DNA of 64,000 nt from Telmatactis stephensoni (Eukaryota; Cnidaria; Anthozoa; Actiniaria; Isophelliidae), in contig JALIZF010001203.1 in assembly GCA_029948255.1 (NCBI GenBank), positions 25,001-89,000 on the forward strand, in the 5' to 3' direction. Each line of letters starts with the position of its first letter. Positions within the stretch are counted from its first letter, which is position 1. Below the pieces are notes generated by a model, which had not been told where the DNA came from, searched no databases, and saw nothing but the letters and a program-made list of their open reading frames with translations. Made by a program: the position numbers and the translations under genes. This document shows, in pieces, positions 23,290 to 53,579 of the stretch.

Positions 23290-24190
23290 CGTGTATCAGG
23301 AAACTGTTAACTGTAACCTCGGTTGGTGGGTACCGCTTCTTCTTTTGCTGTCGTTGTTGTGTGGTTGCACTGTTGGTTGCTGCTGGTGCTGGAGAGATTG
23401 ATGTCTGTAGTCATCATGTACATTGTATCTAGGGCGAAGGACAGGGATGACAAGGGAGGAAAGGCCGAAAGATCGTAGTGTGTGTATATACTATACACAT
23501 TACAATCTAGCTCACAGAATTTCCTCCCTTGTCATAGGTTGGGAAGAATGGGGTAACGTTTTCCAGCACGAAGACGTCATCTGGTCAGAATAGGTCTGAA
23601 TCGCAGTGAATCGGAAAACTTTTCATAGGTCTAGGCGGTGTGCGAGGTGTGTGCGGTAGCAGACGTTGATATCTTTCAGGTTTTGTCGTTGTCGGTTTAC
23701 TTGCCGTCATCGTCGTTGTCGTGGTTTCTCTGTGGATTTAACATTCCGCACTGCAGGTTCTTGTAGGAGCCTGTAGTGGAGGATGTTTTATCCACGGTTG
23801 CTTTCATAAGGAAACCGTTAACCGTAAGTTTGCTCGGCCTCTATTAGTGCTTTCGGTGGCGGCGCGTTGAGTGGTATTACTGTTGAGTACTTCAGAAGCT
23901 GGTGAGGTGTCTGCAGTCGACGTCGTGTAAGATGTCCTGAGGTCGGAAGAATTAAATTCTTCGACCTCAACACATCGTACACCACCTCGACTTCAGTATT
24001 CTGAATACAATGATAGGGGTGGAAATTACGAAAGATCGTAATGTGTAGCTTGAGTAGAAAAGAGCAAAGGTTTCTACGAGATCCAGCCTGGATCTCCTGG
24101 AAAACTTTGCCCTTTTCTACTCAGCTTCTGGATAATTTATAGAGGATTCCTCTATAGCTGTTGAATATCTACAGGCAATCAGGAATAAAA
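23290..24190. repeat. Diverged tandem duplication with strong hairpins
   Basis: Two units of about 510 bp share, in order, AGGAAAC(T/C)GTTAAC(T/C)GTAA (23299 and 23811), a GT-rich middle with CTGGTG, TGTCTG(T/C)AGTC, and CGAAAGATCGTA(G/A)TGTGT (23465 and 24018). Unit 1 has a hairpin ATGACAAGGGAGGAAA / TTTCCTCCCTTGTCAT; unit 2 has AGTAGAAAAGAGCAAAG / CTTTGCCCTTTTCTACT. No coding potential. Confidence 0.5.
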
Positions 24191-24219
24191 TTCAGCTTGA
24201 GTTCAGATTCGATTCTCTT

Positions 24220-24600
24220 TTCCCTTTTCTTTTCCATCTAATTTTTCTTCTTCTATTTCTTAATTCTTCTTCTTCTCTTACTAATTCTTCCTCCCCTCCT
24301 CAATCTCCCTCTTCTTTTTCTTGTCGTCCATCTCCCTCTTCTTCTCTCTACTCTCCCTCCCTTCTTCTTCTTGTTCTTCTCGTTCTTCTTGTTCTTCTTG
24401 TTCTTCTTGTTCTTCTTGTTCTTGTTCTGCTTGTTCTGCTTGTTCTGCTTGTTCTGCTTGTTCTGCTTGTTCTGCTTGTTCTGCTTGTTCTGCTTGTTCT
24501 GCTTGTTCTGCTTGTTCTGCTTCCTTCTTCTTCTTCTTCTCCTTCTTCTTCTTCTTCTTCTTCTCTTCTTCTTCTTCTTAATTCTTAATATTCTTCTTCA
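24220..24600 (+). repeat. CTT / TGTTCTGCT microsatellite
   Basis: Pyrimidine-rich CTT repeats surround about 11 perfect copies of the 9-mer TGTTCTGCT (about 24420-24522). Frames through it encode only Ser/Cys/Phe/Leu strings. Confidence 0.9.
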
Positions 24601-25255
24601 ACATCAATTTCTTAATCAATTTCTTCATTCTTCTTCTCTCTTTCTGTCTCTCCACTCTCTCAACATTGGTTCTCTCTTATCTCAATAATTTTCTCTTTAT
24701 ACCCGATAATATTTATTTTTATATTCCGTACGTGTGGCACTTTATTTTTTCGCGTTCTAAAAAAAGACTAAATCTGAAATGTATTATAAAGCTGCTAAAT
24801 ATTGACATGATGGAAATCACAAAAATTAATCCAAAGCAAGAAAAAAAATCTTTGCAAATCGCAGAAATTGATTCACGCAAATTCTGGGAATACATAACAA
24901 AATAAGCTCACATTGACGTTTCTTAAGACAAAGGCATTTAATTTTAGCGTTTGATATATAAACTAATTTGCGCAAACATTGACCCTTTCAAAAGAATAGA
25001 ACCTTGAAGCTATGATCGAAATGGCTCCTGTGTGTATACGTTCTAATATTTGGATAGATCACTTGTTATATTTAAATGCCCTGCACAGAAGCCTAGCTCT
25101 CAAAATATGCCTCAGTCACTCCTTAAAACTATTTAATCAACAGACTCAGTACACCATGTCACGCCTGAAATATGGGGTCGAGGAATGGCGAACTATAGCC
25201 CAATTGAGATGTCAAGCTGATAGCAGCATGCGCAGCAGCATGTAGCACTGAATGA

Positions 25256-25287
25256 TGACAACAACAACAACAACAACAACAACAACA
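25256..25287 (+). repeat. AAC trinucleotide repeat
   Basis: About ten tandem AAC units. Confidence 0.9.
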
Positions 25288-26179
25288 GCTAGTAACAAAT
25301 AATGAAGTCAAATGGCGCATATAGACGGATGAAGAGATATGTAGTGCATGCAATGACTGAAATTCAGTGAACTATGAGACATTGTTAATAATATTTTCAT
25401 TTTAGGTTCTTCGTTCAGTATTTTTTGGTATTTTTTCTGATTTCTTTCTTTCTAATTCTCAGTTTCCAATTCACTCCCATTTTTTCTCTCCTTTCCTTTC
25501 CCTTCCCTTCCTTTTTCTTTTGGATACATTCTTCATAGACAAGCCTATTTACAATCCCCCAAAACTCAAAACATGTCAAAAGGGATTGAGCAATCCGCTG
25601 CATGAAATAAATTAATCATTGCCTGATTTACCAGGTAGAATACGGATACTGAGAGACTAATTACTGAACCAGCGATTTCATGACACCGCTGATCTTATCT
25701 TTGAAAGTCTGTAAAACTGCCCTATGCCCTATGCCCAAGACAATGATTTATCCTTCAATTTGGGAACATAAAGACCATGTGACCTCAGTACACGCAATCC
25801 ACATGGCGCTACGTCTGGTTGTCACGAAACTAAACGAAAGGCACGTTTTCAGGAAATTCATGTTTAAACAATTAGTATTCTTTGGGGAAAGAAAGGAATG
25901 ACTCACGTAAAATACCAATATCTTTTTCGTGAGATTACGATGATGTGAGAGGAATCGTTGTGGTTTTTTAATGACGAAATAAGGGAGATCTTCCATATAA
26001 AATGCTTTCAGGTTTTTTATTTACACATAAGAAAGTCTGGCACACGTTGGAATGAAAAATGAAAATAAAATACCGTTAAAGTTCCCACATTTTCGAGAAA
26101 AAATTGAAAATTAAAACAGTTTAAAAAATTAAATCTTTTAAAGATGGAAATCCCAAGGGGGAGGGGAAAGGATATTGTG

Positions 26180-44784
<18,605 letters not shown>

Positions 44785-46486
44785 TTTTGGTTTTCTATGT
44801 ACCGTCATTGTTGCTTATCAACTGGTATTGTATTGATGTAGAAAGTTGGTGAAAGGATAGAATGATTTTATTTAACCAATAAAAAAGATGACTATTTAGT
44901 TAGTACTAGTTGATAAAGAACCAAAAAATGGGTTTTCTAAAATGAATTTGGAGTCTATTACTATCAGTTTGCTAAGGTTTTCACTGGTTAAATAAAATCA
45001 CTCTATTATTGTACAGTGATGAATTTTTGCTCAGGTTGTTATACATTATATTATTTTCATAGCTTAGCAAGCAATTATCTTTTCACTAATAGCTATTATG
45101 ACTTAGTACGATAACAGTACAGTTGTACTGAGTTTCTTTGACTTTTTGCTTGTTTCTCAACAAATTTACTACCTTTGTAGATTCAATCATGGTCAATCAA
45201 TATCTTTGTAAAGTCAGATCCTGTCATGAAATGGTTATCCGTATCCTCTCCCTTCCAGCCCCTCCCCCCTTCCAAAAAGGAGCCCCAACCCCCTCCAAAA
45301 CGAGGGATGGATTGCAGGCCAAAGTATAATTCAACATGATAGGTTTAAATTCTTCCCCGCAGAAATCGGTTGGATTCTTTGGTTTTACAAAGAGAATGGT
45401 TGTGTCCAGACAATAAAGGTATTAGTTGCTAGTTGCACTGGATAAACTTGAGCCGAGCCTTTTGTAATGTCAGATAATCACCTTCCGATTCTTGTAAACA
45501 ATAACTGTATATTTCTAAACATTATTACCAATTTATTTATGAAAGTAGAGCACAAGATCTACTGTAAATATTGCCACAATTTATAATACAATACTTCTGA
45601 TTTCCTTCCCTGCAAAGCTGGTTTAAGTGAATTACACAGGTATCCCAACACTGGAGTCTACCACAGGATACCCAAGCATGATAGTCAGGAGATGTACTAG
45701 TGTTTATTCAATTCAGATGTAAAGTGTTCTGGATTACTTACAGAAGGCAAACTTTTTTGTGATCAGCTCAATTATTTAAAGAAATTATAGCAATAAAGAT
45801 TATTCATACAAAACTTGACTCGTTTTTCATGTCATTGAACTGACCAAGTCGTAAATGAAAACAAATTAATACCTAGAGCACAGTGCCGAGGGGGGAATTA
45901 CTGCACCACCCTTCCCACATGCAAAGCTGTCCAGCATCCATGGAAACCCAGGAACCAGTTGTGCGAAGCTTGGATAAGTGCTATCTGCCAGATAAATCCT
46001 TATCCAGCAGATAAAATATATAGCTCTTAATATCCGGGCTTTGTACAACTGGCTCCAGAGAAAATTGTTTGCCATTTCTCTTTGTTTTATATATCCATAT
46101 CCAGTGGATAACATAACGTTTTCCAATACATTTATCCACTGGACAAAGATATATTTATCCAATGGATAGCACAGTAACAGTATAACTGTATAACCATCAC
46201 ACTTTCAGCTTGTAACAGCCTTTTAATGGTGACTTAACAGCCAGTTAACAGTCATGTAATGGTCGTCCAATGGCCATTTAACTGCTGTTCAACAACTGTT
46301 ACATTTTCTATGGATGAAATTGTTGTAAATTACTGCAATTGGATAGCAATATCTACCCTTCATGCAATGGGGCCAGACCAAAAACAACAACAACAAATGT
46401 ACATGTTCAAAACAAAACGAACAGGAATATACTAAACTTTATTTACAAATTTCTTGAACAATTTGTTACAAAATGTACATAAGTTA
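44785..46486. other. Convergent intergenic region KDM5-THOC7
   Basis: KDM5 3' flank with candidate AATAAA at 44878 and further signals downstream, a GGATAA-type palindromic repeat (45948-46175), and on the minus strand a THOC7 polyadenylation signal (TTTATT at about 46439). No gene recognised. Confidence 0.6.
45948..46175. repeat. GGATAA-type palindromic repeat cluster
   Basis: GTGCGAAGCTTGGATAAGTG, CCAGATAAATCCTTATCCAG and TTGTACAACTGGC, followed by further TTATCCACTGGA units up to 46170. Related to the copy at 34185-34320. Confidence 0.7.
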
Positions 46487-49400
46487 TCATGAGGTTTCCA
46501 TTGCGGCAGGTTTTTCCTCACTGCTGCTGTGTGGTTCTTCACTTGATGCCATAGACTGAGAGCTGGTTTCTTTAGGAAGCACATCTTGTCCTGTCTTTTC
46601 CTCTACTGAGATAAGACATTAAAAAAAAGGTAAACAACCTTGTTTGGTAGTTCCTTTAGCTGAGCTAATCTTCTAGGAAGCCGACAGCGCTCATTTTACC
46701 TCCTCTCTACATCAGTGCTCTGTTTTAAGGGTATTTAAAGCTACTTAAAGTTAAACAGAAAGGAAAGAAGTCAAAACAAGGATGCGAGGTCAGGACTAGG
46801 GATTGAACTAGCGACCTCTCGCACCAGGACCTCTCACACTGAAAGCAGAGAGAGAGAGAGAAAAAAGAAATCCATTGAGCTATGCTTTACTTGCCACATC
46901 AAAGAAATGAAGACAAGGCTACCTGCATAAAGCTGTCTTTTTGTCAATATTGATTTATGAGCTTTGCATGTGGCCTCGTTCTAATTCCTTTGAACGTTGC
47001 AGGTGAAGCATCTCTCAAAACTTGACTATTATGAAGACGAAGCTACCTGTTCTACAATGCCGGACAAAAAGGTTAAGACAAAACGAAAAACATGTCGATT
47101 TTTGAGTAAACCCATCACGTTCAGTTAATTGTTCTCCCCTCTCCCCCTCTCACCCAATGTTGATGTAGGTGCACAATGTCGTCCATAGAATGGGCTATCG
47201 TCTGGTACAACATTGACCCGGGGGGGAGGGGGGATTCAACAAATAACTTGTAAGGAAGAGGCGACCTAATCAAGTAACAGCTGAAATGTATGGATTTCAT
47301 AACTGTCTCAAGGATTTTTGTCCGTGATTGTATATAAACGATAAGCCTGTTATCGCGCGTTTACGTAAATTTCACAGTGTCTGTACTAAATTTTTCACTC
47401 GTTGTCATGATGAACGCAAATTCTAATTACCAATCATAACGAAAGAATAACAGTTGTGTAGGCAAAAAAGCCTTTGATGCTTCTTAAAGTTATTGGTTGC
47501 TGTCGCACGTGATTATAGTACTTCAGCTCTTTATGTCCATGGTTTATATCAAGGAAATAAGCCGATCATGCTCGAGATTATATAAAATATCTCTGGCAAG
47601 ATAAGAATATACCTATCCAGGATCAATTATTATGCTGAGGAAACAAGCACTGGAACAAAATATTACACGTGAGAACTATAGACAGTTCGCAGATAGAGTT
47701 ATAGAAACATTGTACAGTTTTAATTCTTGTTACTAAAATAGATAAGACTATAAATCCAGTAACAGTAGTCTGAATCTTATGATTGCTTCTAAAGGACAAA
47801 GTACCAAATATTAACATCGCTTTTTCAATAAAAGTTTGTTGTTTAATCTAACATTTAACGAATATCTAAAAACGCTACATATTTTTTAGATCAGGGTCAC
47901 GCGCGCGCGTTACAATTCCTCTGGACATTGCGTGACATGTCAGTTTATCGCGTTACACTACTGTACATAGAGGAATTTGATTACCCAAGCTGCCAAAAAG
48001 TTTTGATTCTCTTTATAATAAAACCTCGAAGGAACTCTTTCAAACTGTCAATATGTTAGCTTTCAGGTAAACAAAGATTTCGCACGATTCACAACCTCAT
48101 TGATTTTGTTTTCAACGGTTAACGAACGATCTACACCACTTTTCTCTAGAGAAGAACTGACTGATATCTACTTATAGAAAAGATTGGCTGTTAACCGATA
48201 AGATGGCTTGTTAATCGTGGTTTTATTTCAAATATGCAATATTTGAATGAAGTTAACCGAGTTATAACCGTTTATATAGGTAAAAACACCCACATATATA
48301 TAAGAAAACGATCAACTTAGTATCAGCACCGCAAAACTTAGCACAAGAAGGGAACTCATGTTAGACTCCCTTGGGATTTGATAGCTCGGTTGTATCAAGT
48401 TGCACTAGACACGCGGCATGTCCATTTCGCGATCGTCGACCAGCGATTTTGTTTATCATTCAGTGTTTGATTTCATAACACATTTGGTAACATATTTCCA
48501 CGCGCTATGGTAATTATGGTAATTATTGTGAGGCTTAGAATATAAACGGACCCTGATTCCACGTTTGTGTACCAGGACTGCTAAGCAGTTAACCGCCTGT
48601 AACTTTTATCCAACCAAATGGCTATATACTTGCGTACACCTCCATTCTGATGGCTTTCTCGAAAACAGCACCAATGCTTAACTTTAGCATTGCAAATGTT
48701 GAAGGAGTGCACACCAATTTCGGCGAAATCATTGCGTGAGGGAATTCGCTCTTAATCTGCCTGGCTGTAAGTTACTAAATGTAGACTTCACACGTCTGTG
48801 GTACCTAACCTCTTTAATTTTCTGATTCTCCAGACCTTTCTGAAGATAACTAATCGTTTTCATATCTTTGAAGAAGGTCCACGTTTAATCTCTAAGCGTA
48901 AATGTGGAAATTGCTATTCTATTTCTAAGGAGTGTGAAATAGCTACGTTTTTAATAGGTAATCTGCGAAAACTTAATTTGTCCCGTATTTCCTCATACAC
49001 TAAGACCGTTATCTACAACTTCCTGTACAAATACGTACACTTGATGTGAACATTTTGCAAGAGGCTTTTTTGGTATACCCTTGAACTGGCCCCCGTAAAG
49101 CGCAAAACATGTCATAGACAATGCCGGACAAAAAGGTTAAGACAAAACGAAAAACATGTTGATTTTTGAGTAAACCCATCACGTTCAGTTAATTGTTCTC
49201 CCCTCTCCCCCTCTCACCCAATGTTGAGGTAGGTGCACAATGTCGTCCATAGAATGGGCTATCGTCTGGTACAACATTGACCCGGGGGGGAGGGGGGATT
49301 CAACAAATAACTTGTAAGGAAGAGGCGACCTAATCAAGTAACAGCTGAAATGTATGGATTTCATAACTGTCTCAAGGATTTTTGTCCGTGATTGTAGCTA

Positions 49401-52308
49401 TACAGTTTGATTTTCCAGGTCAATGTAACTGGCAACCTGTGATTACATGTACTAATTATTCAGAATTTTATTGAAAACCCTGCCTGTGAGGAATTGACAT
49501 TTTTGCCATCCTTCAACCATAAAACATTTTATTATAACTAAAAATCAACATGTGAGTCGAGTGATTATTTGCAGAATACTTAATGTAGAGGTAGTGTGTG
49601 AGAGAGTACAGTGTCCCCCAATTAGTGCGCAAGCCCTAGAAGACTTGGACACTTAAATAAACAGTTAAGTTATTATTACTTACCATCAATCATTCTCTGT
49701 AGTTCATGGATGGTGTTGATAAGTAGATAGAACTGTTTCTTTCTCAATTCAAGCTTTGACAAACAAATCAAAATCACAAAATGGTTACAATAATATAAAC
49801 ATACTTGTATTTATCAGCTTTTTTTGTAAGAACAAGTCAAACATCATTAATAATTAAGTATCCAGCCAATCAAATACAAGTTAAACTATTATGATATAAA
49901 CAAAAAATATTTGAAGTCAATCAAAGATCCTCCAATATGGACTTTTAAGATGTCAAAATTCTTGACTTAAATAACTAATTAAATAATAGTTTTAATCATC
50001 ACTGTAGGCAGAGTAGTTTGATGGTACAGAACTAGAGATTTCTGCTCCCCCCCAAAAACTACCATGTGCCACCAATATTCCAGAGATAAATTATCATACA
50101 TGTAATAATAATACAGGTATGTACTCAACACTCTGGTGTCATGATGTAAACATGGTTATTATTTTTATAAGCAAAATTAACTTAGAGCGGATTTCTCAGT
50201 GGTCAATGGTAAGTTAATTCTTTGTTGCTCATGCATAAAGTCCTGCTATTGCTCACTCTCATGTCCCCTTTGTGTTGCCCCACACACCTGCTACCACTTG
50301 CCCTCATCATTTGTGTTGCCATTACCTCAGCTTTGCTGCTTGTGTTTTTGCCTTTGCCTCACCCTCCCTCCTCTGGGGGTTGGATTAGGTAACTATAAAC
50401 AATTACACTGTGAAGACAGTGTGACAGGTGCCGAGGTTGACCTGTGGCTAGGTTGCCATGGTTACCTCTTGCCAGTTGCTAGCCTTGCTTATTATCCAAT
50501 TTGCTACTAGGCACCTACCCCCCATCCTTTGGAGTGACAAGTTCATATTTAAGCTGATTTCTGAAAAACACTTGACTAACCAAAAGGTATCAAGATAAGG
50601 CTATATGCATAAAGTGGAGACATTTGAAACCAAAAAATTTCCAGGAACTTTATGAACGTATGTTTTCTATTTTTTGCATCATTGTGGAAGGTGAAGCATA
50701 TCTCTGAACTGGACTCATTACTGATTACATGACTGTGTAGGTTTCAGAACTATCTTGACCTTCCAGATATCACAGACATACAGCAGTGGTGTTTACCTTG
50801 CTAGCTAAGGCTTCTTTGATTTCTGTTTGCTGTTTTAGATCTTTGTCAAGTTCTTCAATTTGTCTTCAAAACAATTTGAATAATTGATTAGCTATTATAA
50901 ATAGAAATAATACAGACCAAAGGGGGCTGGATTGGTGAATAATAATTGTTAAGTGTTCTCCACGATTAATAAGCCAACTTCTGGTGTCTTATGCACTAGC
51001 TACTTTCATTGTACTGGTATTTAAGGCAATAAGTGTTAATTCTGTGTTAAAATGAATGGGTTTCTTGAGATTTAATTTTGGGTTTTAATCACTGCTTGTC
51101 TTTTGAACACCCTGACATTGCAACTGGACAGAAATACCAGCACTACCACCCATAGCATTGGTCACTGAAAGACAATGCTATCTCAGTGTTAAATTAATAC
51201 AATTATCACCTCATTGTTTCTTGTCTTTCTGGGTGTTTAGCAATTCCTTGAGCTAAAGCATCATATTCTAGATTGAACAATCAATGCATGTCATTAGTAG
51301 CTTGCTAAATTAGTGGCACAATTGTATGAGTAACAGATAGTCTACCTTGTCTGTTTCTTCTTATTCTTTTGGCTTGTAGAAGTTCACTTTTACAGTCACT
51401 AATTTCCTTGTAAGCGTGTGCTATATTTTCCTCTAAAAAAGAACAATTATTATGTTGTGTTTTAAGATTTCATCATCTGTGACTACAAGATTTTACCTCT
51501 CTCTGTTTCCCCTCCATTTTCCCCTGTATTTTGTTTGTTTTATTTCAATCTGATTAAAGAAACCCCTCTTCTCCCTGTCCTTCAACCCTTTTGAATCTAA
51601 CACTGGCACAGATTTTTTAATTCTTTGGAGTTATTAAATTTATTTTAGAGGACAACCAGGGCAAGGAGTGGAGAGTTAACTTACCAACTTCTTTGTAAAT
51701 TCTTTCATAATTGCTTGTTTCTCTGTCATTCATTTCATAAACTGTTTGTGTTTTCCCCAAGGCAAATTCACACTGTGCCAACTGGGCAAGCATCTTTTGG
51801 TAGGATGAATCTCCTCTGGTGAATAATAAAACTTCTATATGGTAAAACTTTACAATAATCCCTTGTTATCTTAAACTTACAGGGGCAGCCTAGATTTGTT
51901 CAAGATCGCATGGATTTGACACATTAATTTGACTCAAAATTTGATCAAGGCAATTGTTTTGCGTCAGTTTCTGGTTCCATAAATGAGTTCTTTAAAAGCT
52001 AAGAAGGTATGAGAAGTTAAAACAGCCAATTAACTGTTGTTTAGAGTAAATTTCTGTAAGAAATTCTCTCTTACCCGTCCTCACTGCCTTCCGAGTTACA
52101 CCACTTCAAGAAGGTTTTCAGTAACGTGGTTATTCTTCTATCATCGCCAACTCCATCACCGTCTATCAATAACCTCTTACGAATTATTTCATCTACAAGA
52201 TATAGATACAATTAACACAATTTGATAAGTTAGTGGTAGGGAAAGTGGGCGAAAAGACACAAAAAGACCGCGAAATGTTGAACTATAAGCACACTCACCA
52301 TCCGCCAT
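46487..52308 (-). CDS. THOC7: THO complex subunit 7
   Basis: Subunit of the nuclear THO/TREX complex that couples transcription to mRNA export. Eight coding exons on the minus strand: 52299-52308, 52075-52192, 51685-51815, 51346-51432, 51210-51267, 50797-50863, 49684-49753 and 46487-46605; 660 nt, 219 aa versus 204 in human; every phase joins. Landmarks: DEIIRKRLLIDGDGVGDDRR, LLKTFLKWCNS, CEFALGKTQTVYEMN, LLQAKRIRRNRQEYDALA, HPERQETM, LELRKKQFYLLINTIHELQ and a C-terminus ending AAMETS. The first coding exon is only 10 nt, with the start codon inside CAAAATGGCGGATG, close to the YY1/TISU consensus. The central part is coiled coil. The last intron (46606-49683) is repeat-rich. Confidence 0.95.
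46625..46860 (-). mobile_element. tRNA-derived SINE, minus-strand copy
   Basis: Inverse of the 41020 SINE: CTCTGTTTTAAGGGTATTTA, GATGCGAGGTCAGGACTAGG and GATTGAACTAGCGACCTCTC (inverted B box) in order. THOC7 last intron, just upstream of the terminal exon. Confidence 0.75.
47053..47332. mobile_element. 280-bp MITE, copy 1 of a near-identical pair
   Basis: TACAATGCCGGACAAAAAGG at the left and TTTTTGTCCGTGATTGTA at the right are imperfect terminal inverted repeats. The second copy is at 49118-49396 in the same orientation; I saw only a few substitutions between them. Confidence 0.85.
47333..49117. other. THOC7 intronic sequence between the twin repeats
   Basis: About 1.8 kb without recognisable exon. 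The best open stretch on the plus strand (48798-49049, 83 codons) matches no family I know. Confidence 0.45.
49118..49396. mobile_element. 280-bp MITE, copy 2
   Basis: Same element as 47053-47332, same orientation, with ACAATGCCGGACAAAAAGG at the start and GTCCGTGATTGTA at the end. Confidence 0.85.
49590..49672 (+). repeat. 3' fragment of the second SINE family
   Basis: GAGAGAGTACAGTGTCCCCC, AATTAGTGCGCAAG and GGACACTTAAATAAAC match the 3' end of the SINE at 60831-61128. Confidence 0.7.
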
Positions 52309-52607
52309 TTTGGATTTTGAACAGGGTAGGTAGCTACCGCTGAATCGATGAAAAGCGCACTCATACACAGGTAACCCAGAAAGGGACCCTAAAAGATCAA
52401 GGATTCGAGATAGGAGAAAGTAGATGGTCAGGGAAAATGACTGGTGTTCAGTGCTAACCCAGGCTTAAGTCTAAAGAAAACCATTTTTAACCCTGGATTA
52501 GCACTAACCTGCCTTCAAGCAGGATCGAGACTTTATTTTAAAAATAGCAATAACTGACTGACAAATGAGGACAGTGTAGTTTGCTATCTTTATTGGTTTA
52601 ACATTCT
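52309..52607. other. Short intergenic spacer with a MITE family B copy
   Basis: It contains the THOC7 promoter side, CACAGGTAACCCAGAAAGGG (52372), and a family B segment GTGCTAACCCAGGCTTAAGT to CTGGATTAGCACTAACCT at 52440-52515. No gene. Confidence 0.6.
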
Positions 52608-53450
52608 TTAGTGTTTCCATTTTAGTGAATGTCCATCAGGCATTTGAGGTTCAAGAAAACCACGAAACTCACCACCATCATGAGTCCATCGTGCACCATA
52701 TCCAGAACTACATCTGACCTCCATTACCTTGACATCATGCGGCAATAAATGTATATTAAGCCATGCTACATCATTTAATATCTTATGCAATACTGTAAGT
52801 GCATGGGCATTTTTTGAGGCCTCACTCCCAGAACACGAGCCCCAAAACTGACATGTTTCATCTCTATGGCAATGTTTAGATAGAGCCCTAGCACCAACTG
52901 TTAATATTGATTTCGGTTTATTAACTTGACAAAAAGAGTTTATAAGGGTGTTTAATGCTGGGGGGAATGCATCTATACTTCCAACTGTGTGGCGAACACC
53001 CAGCAAATCTAGTATATGCCTTGTATTTAAGAGATTAAAAATTTTGTTGATGTGTAACTTTCTCCCTTCCAAGCTCCATTCAATCCAAGAACTGCTCAGC
53101 TGATTAAGCAATTCTTCGATCTCTTCACGACTCGCCTTCTTTGTCAAGTCATCAATACAGCTTTTCTCCAGCAAAGAGAAGCTTTGGAGATCTTTTGAAG
53201 GGTAAGTCGATGTTGTAATCCATTTATACAGACGTGAAATCAAATCCTGAGACAATGGACGCTGACAGTAGCGTCTCTCGCCTGTCAAAGGTGGAAAACT
53301 CTGACTCTCATCTGTCAAAATGTCTTGTTTCAGTAATTCCAAACGTATTTCATGGGACAATAAACAATCATCTGATTCTATTACATCTTTCACAACGTTT
53401 TTAAACTCAAGAAAGTCCATATTTTGCTTTTCTGTGGGGCGATACTTCAT
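52608..53450 (-). CDS. Uncharacterised conserved-looking protein, 5' end unresolved
   Basis: An 843-nt open frame on the minus strand from the first in-frame ATG (MKYRPTEKQ, 53450) gives 280 aa. The frame stays open with no stop up to about 53570, reading CEPALLRLAESRDKLH, so the true start may lie upstream through a small intron (possible donor at 53515, acceptor at 53469). I do not recognise a named domain. The C-terminus has an Arg-Cys-Ser-Ser-Gly-Tyr-Gly-Ala-Arg-Trp block followed by FRGFLEPQMPDGH and KWKH; the dense invariant-looking Gly/Trp/His pattern and the Cys/His cluster SKHCHRDETCQFWGSC suggest a real conserved protein. It lies head-to-head with the EEP gene and tail-to-head with THOC7. 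Confidence 0.7.
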   Translation of the reverse strand: MKYRPTEKQNMDFLEFKNVVKDVIESDDCLLSHEIRLELLKQDILTDESQSFPPLTGERRYCQRPLSQDLISRLYKWITTSTYPSKDLQSFSLLEKSCIDDLTKKASREEIEELLNQLSSSWIEWSLEGRKLHINKIFNLLNTRHILDLLGVRHTVGSIDAFPPALNTLINSFCQVNKPKSILTVGARALSKHCHRDETCQFWGSCSGSEASKNAHALTVLHKILNDVAWLNIHLLPHDVKVMEVRCSSGYGARWTHDGGEFRGFLEPQMPDGHSLKWKH

Positions 53451-53579
53451 AAAGGCTGAATGAAATGCCTCCAGGAACGATAATATAAACAACAAAGAAA
53501 AGAAAATAGTTCTTACATGAAGTTTATCCCTGCTTTCCGCAAGCCTAAGTAACGCAGGCTCACATCTAGTTGAAATTCA

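Noticed and set aside
24321..24688. Ser/Cys/Phe/Leu-rich open frames
   Set aside because: Produced by the CTT and TGTTCTGCT microsatellite; no start context, splice or family support.
25012..25245. 77-codon frame MIEMAPVCIRS...
   Set aside because: No recognisable similarity, splice context or promoter; runs into the AAC repeat region.
48798..49049. 83-codon frame between the THOC7 intron repeats
   Set aside because: No family match and no splice context; cannot be supported as a gene.
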